A stretch of 64,000 nt of DNA from positions 1,116,001 to 1,180,000 of the forward strand of contig OX596000.1 in the NCBI GenBank assembly GCA_951394045.1. Reading direction: 5' to 3'. The stretch comes from Nitzschia sp. DOCU1. Taxonomy: Eukaryota > Bacillariophyta > Bacillariophyceae > Bacillariales > Bacillariaceae. The position numbers and the translations under genes were made by a program. This document shows positions 42,891 through 51,692 of this stretch, piece by piece (positions within the stretch are counted from its first letter, which is position 1; every line of letters begins with the position of its first letter). The notes under the pieces are model-generated. The model saw nothing but the letters and a program-made list of their open reading frames with translations. It was not told where the DNA came from and did no database searches.

Positions 42891-45800
42891 ATGATGGCAC
42901 CCAACATTGAAGCTAATGAGCGATCCACTCTCCTTCCTCCCTCTACTGCAACAGACAACAAGGCTACCAGCCTGAGTTTGCTGTTTGAACGGCCGACATC
43001 CAAGGAGGACCTGACGCCAGCATCAGATCAAAATGCCGAGAATGTCAGGGATGGCGATGACGACGAAAATCTCCTCCAGCGGTTTCGTCGTTGCTATCAG
43101 TCAGAGTGTTTGAGCGACTGTTACAGCTCTTGTTCGCCTCAAGAAGTGCAAAGTACCTTTGTTGGTTCTACCGTCTTTTTATTGTACCAAGTCGTCTTTT
43201 GCTTGGCGCAAGCGGCGACGATTACTCGACCCCACGCGACGCATTCCAATACGGGTGTCATGGCTCAAATGGCAGCCTTGGGTGTCATGACGGCGGGTCC
43301 TTTATTTTTGTGGGCGTTGGCCGATCAAGTTCCCGCGATTTATCCAGCATCCGACCTGTTTTTGGCTCCCTTTTTGGCTGCACTCGCTCAAAATATTGAT
43401 CAAGTCCTATGGGAAAAGAATATGCATGATAATGATCGCGTCTTTTTGGCAACATTTGGTATGCTATTAGCCACGGGATTTCTCTTGTCGGGCACACTCT
43501 GTATCTTGGCGGCCCGGGTCAAATTGGCCAATTTGGGAGCCTTTTTGCCGTACAGTGTTTTGTGTGGATTCTTTACTACCATTGGAATTTTAATGTGGAC
43601 GCTAGGATTTTCCGTCGATGTCGGTCATAGTGTGGGATTTGTCTTGACAAGCGGCGATTGGCAACTTTATCAAATGGCATTTCAACATCATGTTCCTTCA
43701 CTCTGTGTGGGAATCATTATGCACGTGTTGGGACCCAAAAATCCACTGTATGTGATTAGTTTGGTGGTAGGAACGGTGGCGTCGGCCTACATTCTCATGG
43801 CCATGACAGGAACCAGTCTGGAAGAAGCCCAAGCACAAAATTGGTTCTTTTCGGCTACTGACTTGGTTCCTCGCTATCCGACCCTATCGTTGGAAACTTA
43901 TTCCTTGCCAGCTCCGTTTGGTCTTTGGGTGTCGGCATGGCGGGGCGATGTCTGTTGGGAGGCTTACATGGCCGGAATGCCAATGATGTTGGCGTTGGTA
44001 CTACTATATTTAGTGCGATGTAGTCTTCATTCGGCGGCTTTGAAAAAGAATATTCCTCTCGTGACTCGAAAGCCCGAGCGTCGCGACCTGGAGCAGGACG
44101 AACAAGGCAACTCGATACGATCCAATATCAGTGCAGCGACGGCAAAAGCACACAAAAAGAATAATACCCCAAAAGTTCCCTTGACTTTGAATTTCATTTT
44201 GGAACATGGGTATGGCTATACACAACTATTGAATGGATTGGTGGGTGGCATTGCGATTGCTCCATCCGTCGCAGCATCCTTGACACTCTTCAAACTACGA
44301 GCCGAAACCCCACCACCCCAATACGGCGCCTGCATCCTGGTGTTGTTGTTTTACTTTTCATCCTTTACTCTTGTGCAATACATTCCAAAGCCGGCATTTT
44401 CGTCTTTGATGGTTTTGGCGGGTCTCGATATGGTACGAACGTGGATTGTCGACTCGTACTGGAAGACCAAGGCCAAGTTGGAGTGGTTTGTGGGACCTGT
44501 CTTGGTCGTTTTGTCCTTTACGATTGGAGTCTTGCCTTCTATTTTTGTGGGAGTGGCGATTTCTACCTTTATCTTTGCAGCCAATTTTTACAATGCGGTA
44601 AGAAGACGATACTCATTATAGCGCTCGAACCGTGATGGAGAAAAATGTTCTGCTCACATTGATTCTGTTTCATACATCGATCGAAATTGATTCTCTAGGG
44701 CGCTGTCAAATTTACAGGAAATGGTTTGACGCTACGAAGCGCTGTCGAACGCGGAGTTCGCGAAAGTGTCTGGTTGGATCTTCATGGAGATTGGATTCAA
44801 ATCTTGGTGGTACAGAACTATCTCTTTTTTGGAAATTGTCAATCTCTGTTGAACTACATTGCAACCATGTTTGAAGACGATGAAAATGACGAAGAAACTT
44901 CACCCGACGACCTCCCAGCCATTCCGCTTCCGCCCATACCAAAGTACTTGGTACTAGACTTTAGTCTCGTTTCCGGAATGGATACTTCGGCCGTCGATAT
45001 CATTAAGGAAATTGTCACGCTTTGCACGGAAACGAATCGTTGCCAATTGTACATGTCGGGTCTCAAGCCTTCTTTAAAGGCCAATCTGCTCTATGCTGGC
45101 CTCAAGGGTTCCTTAGCTCCATTGGGAAGACGTGGAAGATGGTGGACGTATACCCACGACATGGAAACAGCCTTGGCCAAGGCAGAAGATGCTCTCTTGT
45201 CGACAGAATTTCATTTGGAGGAAATGGCTCAGAACGAATCGATCCAGCGAGGGCGGCTCAGCAATAGCATGCGACAGACGACGACAAGTGATAGCAACAA
45301 CAATGACGACGGTTTCTTGTATGCTTTGCAAAAGATCGATGAACAACATGGATTGAATACAGTTACCGACTTGGCCGATTTGGCTTCATTGACACAGCTC
45401 ATCAAGTTGGATTCAGGGGATATCTTGCTTCGAGATGAAGAGCCTGGATTGTATTTTGTGGAAACCGGTCTTCTGCGCTTCCAATGGGCCGTCGGGAATA
45501 CAACCCGGCATTTGGCTCATCCAAACTATAGTACGCTAAATCGGGGTGGTGGTCCGACGGATAGCTCAACTGTAAGGATGCCACCCCTACATACAGTTGA
45601 TGAATCCATTGGCCACTTACATGCTCGATCGGAAAGTCTGGGCAGAGAAATGGCCTTGTGGAAAGAGCAGCACAAACTCCAGCCCTACTACCCAGCCCAT
45701 GACCACCAATCGTTCCGTTTGGCAAGAATCGGACAGGGTTGGATTATTGGCAGTATCGAACAAGCTTCGAATGGAATGAAAAAGCCCGGAGTCCACATTG

Positions 45801-46048
45801 CCATTAGCGCCTGTCGATTGCACTATTTGCCCCAGAGTGCAATTCAACAAATACAGCAAGCCGACAATCCTCGATTGGCCATGAATTTGTACCGTGTCTT
45901 GTCGCATCTCGCTACCAAACGACAAGAAATGACGATTGAACATTTGGCCCAGCACTTGAGAATTCTGAATAGCCCTGTACCTCGACTTCAAGGCCGGGGT
46001 CGAATGGGGTTGGCGCTGCTGCAGAATCCTCCCATACCTCCTTCCTAG
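42891..46048 (+). CDS. SulP (SLC26) family anion transporter with STAS and cyclic-nucleotide-binding-like domains
   Basis: Two exons, 42891-44597 and 44699-46048, joined by a 101-bp GT-AG intron of phase 0, give 1,018 residues. The cytosolic N-terminus (1-90) is followed by a transporter core of about 10-12 helices (about 90-570). A basic loop with KKNIPLVTRKPERR interrupts it, and HGYGYTQLLNGLVGGIAIAP is a conserved SulP-type block. The splice produces NAGAVKFTGNGLTLRS, the usual join to the STAS domain (about 590-730; LVLDFSLVSGMDTSAVDIIKE). The C-terminal 230 residues resemble a cyclic-nucleotide-binding fold (LDSGDILLRDEEPGLYFVETG, later GQGWIIGSIE), though the phosphate-binding segment is not obvious. 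The SulP-STAS-CNB layout is shared with fungal YGR125W-type vacuolar proteins, so an endomembrane anion or amino-acid transporter is plausible; substrate is unknown. Confidence 0.8.
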
Positions 46049-46310
46049 TGTACTAGTCCTGAGGAGCCAGGGGTCCACACTACTACTAGCTATTAGTAGT
46101 TTATTTCCGATGCTTTGATCTAAACTAGCAAATTCATAGACCAAAGAACTCGCATTTCCGCAAGGACCACTTTAACTCGAGATCAGGAAGCGAAGCAAAG
46201 CGTGATGGATGGATCGTACAGTACCATCATGCCACGCCCTATTCTCCAAACGATTGCAAAGCCAAAAGAGTCTGATCTTCCACTAACTACTATAATGGGG
46301 CCATGGATGA

Positions 46311-46850
46311 TCATTTCGTGGACGACACCGCCGCGTTTTTGGCATCTTTTCGTTTTTGTTCCTTCATGACTTGCTCGGCCAGTCGGGCAAACCGACAGGG
46401 AGTCTCTTCCTTTTTCTTGGAACAAAAGAAAAAATACTTGCCAGCTGCCCGTGATGACGATTCTCTTGTCTTTTTATTCTTGACCTTTTTCAGTCGACTT
46501 GGCAATCCACAAAAGCACGTGGGAGCTTTATTTTGGGCCAACCAATTTTGATACGTTTGAGCGGCTTGAATATCTTTGGGCGATGGATCGACACCTGGAA
46601 CTGGTACATGCTCCTTCTTTTGTTGCTTCTTTTGTTTTTTATTGTGTTTACGACGATCGGGACATTGTTGAATCCAATGGCCGGGGTTCTGGCACAAGTT
46701 GCACAAATAGCCAGCGGGGGGATCTGTCGTCTTTAGCTTCTTTTCATGTTTTGTGGATGCGACTTGCTCATCATCGTCGTCGACGTCATCAGCTGGACGC
46801 TTCTTGGATTCGACATCCTCAGAACCAGTAGCAGCGTCGTTTGCCTTCAT
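46311..46850 (-). CDS. CCHC plus GRF zinc-finger protein
   Basis: A 179-residue basic protein with an ATG at 46848-46850. Residues about 48-64 form a zinc knuckle (CNLCQNPGHWIQQC). Residues about 112-158 form a GRF-type finger: CFCGLPSRLKKV, then AAGKYFFFCSKKKEETPCRF. GRF fingers bind single-stranded DNA or RNA in topoisomerase III, APE2 and NEIL3. A Lys/Gln-rich stretch (KKQKKQQKKEH) and a C-terminal Lys-rich helix suggest nuclear location. It is likely a nucleic-acid-binding accessory protein without a catalytic domain; the specific role is not known. The 474-bp gap upstream is shared with a divergent gene. Confidence 0.75.
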   Translation of the reverse strand: MKANDAATGSEDVESKKRPADDVDDDDEQVASTKHEKKLKTTDPPAGYLCNLCQNPGHWIQQCPDRRKHNKKQKKQQKKEHVPVPGVDPSPKDIQAAQTYQNWLAQNKAPTCFCGLPSRLKKVKNKKTRESSSRAAGKYFFFCSKKKEETPCRFARLAEQVMKEQKRKDAKNAAVSSTK

Positions 46851-47324
46851 GCTTAGTACAAGGGAAGCGGCAACGAGCTAAAGAGGAGCAACGGGATAGT
46901 TATCATCGTCCACTACTAGCTAGTTCTATTTCGAACAGAATGATCTCTGCGACACTCAGCAGTCCCTCATTTGATTGGTGGCGGGACGACGCTGGCTTGA
47001 GCGATATGGCAAGAGACTTTAGTACGCACGGTACCTTCAGAGTTACCTGGTAAGTGCAAGGGGCATACACATTGGAGAAGAGGGATAATTCGCCAAATGA
47101 ATATTTGTTTATTCAGGTGTGAATATATTTTGAATGATTTGTCGCCGGCCTAATTAGCGATTTGGCGAATCGCTGAAATAGCCCCTCGCTCGTGGAGGGC
47201 AGTGTCGCCGGCCGAAGGCAACTTTACCGCGTCACCCACCACAACATATTGTGATTGGCATCACACTTTCCACCACTCACAAACAAATCATCATCCCGAC
47301 ACTTCTTGATCTATTGCAATCATC
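46851..47324. promoter_or_regulatory. Divergent promoter region
   Basis: 474 bp between start codons on opposite strands. CGCCGGCC occurs twice (near 47142 and 47207). Otherwise nothing specific is seen. Confidence 0.4.
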
Positions 47325-48002
47325 ATGCCTCCACACTCGAAATGCCAATACTCCAATACTGCTGCTGCTAATCCTTGGTCGCATGTGACAGGTGGCTTAT
47401 TTTGTGGTAGCAGCATCCCCCCTTCACCCGCAGATGACGAAGAAGGAGAAGCCGCCTCCACAACAGACTTGGACGAACGAGTACCGCAGTTCCCTCCTGC
47501 TCCGCGCTATCCCGGTGGAACCAAGAGATATCATACCAACCCTCGATCGCCTCGAAATGTGAGCTTTGAGACGGAGGTAGAAATATATGAGATTCCAAGT
47601 GTCAAAGAGTTTCCGAAATCACAGCTCGCCGATATGTACATGACCAAAGAGGAAATGGCAGCGATACACGCAGAAGCCTGGGAAATTGTGGAGCTAATGA
47701 ATTTGGGGATTGAATATGCCGAGGGGAATAGTTTCAGTAAGCGTGGCTTGGTGGACTTGGTGGAAGACAATGTCGAACGACGAAAGAGAACGAGAGAACA
47801 CGCCTACAAGGTTGTCTTTGGGATGCAATCTATGCATGGTGGGGGACGCAATAACAATGCGAGGAGGAGCCCGGACAACAAGCCTAGTTATTCGCCTCAA
47901 ATCATGGCGGATCTATACCAACAAGTTAGCATTCATTCCAAGAACCTGGCGCATAGAGCAGCTTTGTACGATGCTGTGGCTGCGGGACAAGCACAATACT
48001 AA
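47325..48002 (+). CDS. Uncharacterised protein with conserved-looking helical core
   Basis: A 225-residue protein with an ATG at 47325. The first 80 residues are low complexity (Ser/Pro/Glu, a PPAPRYPGG turn). The centre, about residues 85-160, reads as ordered: VSFETEVEIYEIPSVKEF, MTKEEMAAIHAEAWEIVELM, then KRGLVDLVEDNVERRKRTRE. This block resembles a family common in diatom proteomes (acidic strand, then helices, RGL motif) whose role is unknown; the similarity is from memory and not an alignment. No signal peptide or membrane helix. Confidence 0.6.
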   Translation: MPPHSKCQYSNTAAANPWSHVTGGLFCGSSIPPSPADDEEGEAASTTDLDERVPQFPPAPRYPGGTKRYHTNPRSPRNVSFETEVEIYEIPSVKEFPKSQLADMYMTKEEMAAIHAEAWEIVELMNLGIEYAEGNSFSKRGLVDLVEDNVERRKRTREHAYKVVFGMQSMHGGGRNNNARRSPDNKPSYSPQIMADLYQQVSIHSKNLAHRAALYDAVAAGQAQY

Positions 48003-48334
48003 GCTAGAATGCTTTTTGCGGGGTAGTTACATGATTCTTTCGCACTCGCCCGTTCGGCTGCCTATTTGTTACTGCTTGCCAAATAACTATATAGACCATA
48101 TACTCCTAGGGCTAACTGATATACCATTTTACATCGTTTCGCCGCCACTAGCGGAGACGTCCGAGTTTTTACGTCTGTTAGAGTGGGGAACATTCAACTC
48201 TTGCGTTCGTCCGAATAAATCAATTACACGTAGGAGAGAAAGCATCGTCCAACTGTATCATCTAGCACATTGCATCCAAACGCGTCGATTTCTTCCAATG
48301 GTGCAAAAGACAGCGACGATGAAAAAATATTGTT
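48003..48334. other. Intergenic between convergent genes
   Basis: 332 bp of shared 3' region between the 47325-48002 gene and menB. No gene is seen. Confidence 0.4.
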
Positions 48335-49591
48335 TTATAATTTACTTCGAAACTGTGGTGCTCTCTTTTGCAAAAAGGCATCCCGTCCTTCTTGAGACTC
48401 GGCCGATTTATAAAACAATCTCGTAAGCTCACCTCCCATTTGCATAATACCCGCTCCACCATCTTCATCGGCATTCAATGCTGCCTTGCAACACGCTAAA
48501 GCCGTTGGAGAGTTCATGACCATGCGTCGAACCCATTGTGCCGCCCTTCCTTCCAACTCTTCGAGTGGATAACAGACGTTGATCAATCCCATGGCGACAG
48601 CCTCGTGAGCATCATAGAATTTGGATAGAAACCATAATTCTCTAGCACGCTTTTGCCCCATGAGTCGTGCCGCATGCGTCGATCCATACCCGGCATCAAA
48701 GGATCCCATGCGAGGGCCCGTTTGTCCAAAGACGGACCGATCTGATGCAATTGTCAAGTCTGCTACCATGTGCAAAATGTGTCCACCACCAATGGCATAC
48801 CCATCCACGACGGCCAAAATAGGTTTGGGACATCGTCTCATCTGAACTTGCAAATCCAAAACTCGCAGTTTCGGTTGCACTTCGGTCCCATCTTGATAGC
48901 CACCATCATTGCTACGAACCGTTTGATCTCCTCCCGAACAAAAGGCGGGAGTAAATTGGGGTACATTGTTGGACGTTAAAATAATAACGCCGACTCGAGG
49001 ATCTTCTGTGGCTCGTTCCAAGGCGACTTGAATTTCTCGAATCGTTTGAGGACGAAAAGCATGTAAAATGTGTGGTCGATTAAAGGCAATCCGAGCACAA
49101 GCATCTTCGGTAGAAACATGATAGGTAATATCTTGAAACGTATGTTGTTCTTGTATCCATTGAATGGGCTCTTGACTAATCAAGTCGAAGCCATCCCGAT
49201 ACTTGGTCGGTGAAGCGGTTTTACTCGGTTGCCGAGCAGCGCTCATCGAAGCAACGTCATTTGAACCTCCTCGACTCGTCATGATGATGATGCAGTAGTG
49301 GCTCTTGTCGTCGTATGGAGATTTGTGCTGGTTGGCTGCGCTTAGGGTCGTAACAAAGTGGTGCGTGCGTTGGCCGCCCCATGGTCGATTTTTCAGGAAA
49401 GTTTCGAAGCGAAAAAAGGGCGCCACGTTGAACTTTTGGTGCGTTTTGACGTCATCGCCAAGATACATTAGTCGGATGGATCGGCGTTGCGTGTGCGGCG
49501 GACGGACGAAATAAAGTGGCGCTCCCGTCGGAGCTACAAAGCTTTCAGCTCTTGCTTTCCATAGTAGAGCAGAAGAAAGTGAAGCTTGCAT
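48335..49591 (-). CDS. menB: 1,4-dihydroxy-2-naphthoyl-CoA synthase (MenB), plastid-targeted
   Basis: The protein has 418 residues from the ATG at 49589-49591. It catalyses ring closure of o-succinylbenzoyl-CoA in phylloquinone (menaquinone) synthesis, a plastid pathway for photosystem I in algae. The crotonase-fold core starts about residue 150: FNRPHILHAFRP, FCSGGDQTVR (oxyanion and substrate loop), YAIGGGHILH, GQTGPRMGSFDAGYGS and the C-terminal FLQKRAPQF tail. These match bacterial MenB closely, including the Asp of the SFDAGYG motif. The 140-residue leader starts with MQASLSSALLWKARAESFVAP, a signal-peptide-like stretch ending in the S-F-V-A-P motif typical of diatom plastid import. A second Met (MTSRGG) lies about residue 104 and could start a shorter, cytosolic form. 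No intron is evident. Confidence 0.88.
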   Translation of the reverse strand: MQASLSSALLWKARAESFVAPTGAPLYFVRPPHTQRRSIRLMYLGDDVKTHQKFNVAPFFRFETFLKNRPWGGQRTHHFVTTLSAANQHKSPYDDKSHYCIIIMTSRGGSNDVASMSAARQPSKTASPTKYRDGFDLISQEPIQWIQEQHTFQDITYHVSTEDACARIAFNRPHILHAFRPQTIREIQVALERATEDPRVGVIILTSNNVPQFTPAFCSGGDQTVRSNDGGYQDGTEVQPKLRVLDLQVQMRRCPKPILAVVDGYAIGGGHILHMVADLTIASDRSVFGQTGPRMGSFDAGYGSTHAARLMGQKRARELWFLSKFYDAHEAVAMGLINVCYPLEELEGRAAQWVRRMVMNSPTALACCKAALNADEDGGAGIMQMGGELTRLFYKSAESQEGRDAFLQKRAPQFRSKL

Positions 49592-49640
49592 AGCTATCAA
49601 ATATCGCTTTCTCTAATGAGCTAGTAAATGCTGGGGAAAA

Positions 49641-49688
49641 TGAAAAGAGAGTTCTTGGAGAACTTGAAAAGAGAGTTCTTGGAGAACT
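49641..49688. repeat. Perfect 24-bp tandem duplication
   Basis: TGAAAAGAGAGTTCTTGGAG followed by AACT is repeated exactly, 49641-49664 and 49665-49688, 50 bp upstream of the menB start codon. A weaker repeat of GGTGTTTGATGC follows (near 49728 and 49754). Confidence 0.9.
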
Positions 49689-49785
49689 TGCAAGAAAGAC
49701 AGCCTCTAGCAGTGTAGCTAGTAGGGGAGGTGTTTGATGCAGCTGGTGGTGCGGGTGTTTGATGCGGTGGGACCAGGATCTTCTG

Positions 49786-50661
49786 TCACAAACCTAATGC
49801 CAATCGACGTATCCACATTGTCAACGAAATCATTTTAATCAACTCCAAGCCCACATAGACGATATGCCACTTGTCTGTCTTGGCCATAGGAATGCCTTGC
49901 AATTCGGCTTCCAACGCCTGGAATTCGGCCGACTCGGTCCCACCACACTTGCTACCACCATGTTCCTTGACATGATGATAAACAACCTGTTTGCCTCGTC
50001 TTACTAATTTGGGAGTCAAAAAGAGTATTTCCACTCCCAAAATGGAGGCTGCCATCCCAATCGACAAGTAAGTTTGTTTTTGGAGAATTCTTCTTGCGTG
50101 GAGTAGATGATATCCAATGGATACGGCCAAACCCGATTCGACCGCATTCAAAGCTGGAAATATCGTTCTTCCAATATCCAAAGCAAAGGGCCTGGGACAA
50201 AATGGTGCCCGAAATTTCAACCAGGCTTCCATTCCTGAAATGGCCAAGACAAAGCCCAGCCACACCGTGGATATTACCACCATCAGGAGGTTGTTGTCAG
50301 TCTTGAACAGCAAGGGCAAGATTGCAGATCCAAGAATCAAGTAGAATCCAAATAGGCCTCGATTGACTGTCAAACCTTTTGTCATGACGAGACGTTGATT
50401 TTGGTGATTCGTTGTTGATGATTCGCTGTTTATCCTCTCGGAGTGGTGATAATGGTGATTCATTTTTCTCCATGGCGTACTAGTTGAAATAATAAAGGGA
50501 TTGGATTGTGGATAGGTGGAGAGACGGCCACGGTGTTGAATCGTATGGGGGCGGATGGATAGGGCGGTGCAAGTCCATGTCGTCGCCATCCAATACCACC
50601 CGATCGCTACTATAGCCATGCTTCCAAAAGCCATTTTCCTAAAAGTGAATATTGGACCCAT
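49786..50661 (-). CDS. Uncharacterised multi-helix membrane protein
   Basis: A 291-residue protein with an ATG at 50659-50661. Residues about 10-33 are hydrophobic (MAFGSMAIVAIGWYWM), a probable signal or anchor. Residues about 100-215 contain three or four helices with FYLILGSAILPLLF, VVISTVWLGFVLAISGMEAW, ESGLAVSIGYHLL and IGMAASILGVEILFL. Between them is KFRAPFCPRPFALDIGRTIF, which looks conserved. A final segment (WHIVYVGLELIKMISLTMWI) may be a fifth helix. I do not recognise the family. The 5' end of this gene and its promoter appear to be copied in decayed form at 50870-51125. Confidence 0.6.
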   Translation of the reverse strand: MGPIFTFRKMAFGSMAIVAIGWYWMATTWTCTALSIRPHTIQHRGRLSTYPQSNPFIISTSTPWRKMNHHYHHSERINSESSTTNHQNQRLVMTKGLTVNRGLFGFYLILGSAILPLLFKTDNNLLMVVISTVWLGFVLAISGMEAWLKFRAPFCPRPFALDIGRTIFPALNAVESGLAVSIGYHLLHARRILQKQTYLSIGMAASILGVEILFLTPKLVRRGKQVVYHHVKEHGGSKCGGTESAEFQALEAELQGIPMAKTDKWHIVYVGLELIKMISLTMWIRRLALGL

Positions 50662-51692
50662 AGTTCTTGTCGCTGATTATTATTTCTGCCTCCACAAAGG
50701 GATCAAACGGCATAGACTGATACTTGAAAAGGGATGGATCTTTTGATTCCACGGCTGTATCGCGGATTTTGGCGTCATGGTGCGTTCGGATGCGAGATCG
50801 CTGAGATTTCGCGCCATAATCGATTCGATGGATCTTTGGTCTGACAGTTTGTACGAAAGATCTTGCCTTAATAGTGATGATAATGGTGATTCTTTTTCTC
50901 AGTTAAGTAGTTGGAGCAATATTGTGCTTTGATTATTGATATGCAGAGAGGCCAAGGTGCTGAATGTCATCGACGGCATGGATGACATCCACTAAGAAGG
51001 TTGGGTAGTAGATCTTGGATTCAGCTGCCACGCGGTTTTGGCATCCTCATCATGGCGGATCGATGCAAGATTCCTTACAAGATTTCCCACCATATTCGAT
51101 TCGATGGATCTTTGTCTGGCAGTCTATGATGCTGCTACTACCAGTAGAGAGAGATTCTTCGAGACCCATCGATATTGCGATAGCCACTGTACCTACCGTA
51201 GTAAGATAGTGGCAAAAGCAACAACCAGAGCGAGAGGAGGAGGTTTGAAAAGACGGTGAAACTGCTATTGCCTTCATAAGCCCCAAGGAAGTAACTATTA
51301 ACCATTCAATAATCAAGGGCTCTTGACAATTGCGCCCTTTTGTTCGGAGGTTTCGCATCGTTCTTCCTCCGAACGAGATGCTTTCCGTGTCGATGCAAGC
51401 GAAAAGACAGTGTATCATGCATCCCTGCGCTAATAATTTTCATTCCCCATGATAATGCAGGCACTATTATTTACGACTACGATACGCTTCCGGCGAACTC
51501 GCCCAATACCGCCGGACGCGGTTGTATCACCTAAGAAATGGGTAGAGTACACTGTAATATATCGTGATCCTATCATCTTGCACGCCCAACATAGTATGTT
51601 TGCCTTGCAAAGTCTACACAACATCATTATTTCTTGCATCCTGCTGTTGTTACTCCATCCAGCAGCATTGCCCTTTTGACGACATCATCGCA
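50662..51692. other. Intergenic with a decayed duplicate of the neighbouring gene's 5' region
   Basis: The stretch 50871-50990 resembles 50443-50560 inside the membrane-protein gene (GATAATGGTGATTC, then GAG followed by GGCCA and GGTG.TGAAT). 51000-51125 resembles 50720-50850 (CACGG, TTTTGGC, CGATTCGATGGATCTTTG). An old partial tandem duplication explains both. The right end is the 5' flank of IQ copy A. Confidence 0.5.
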
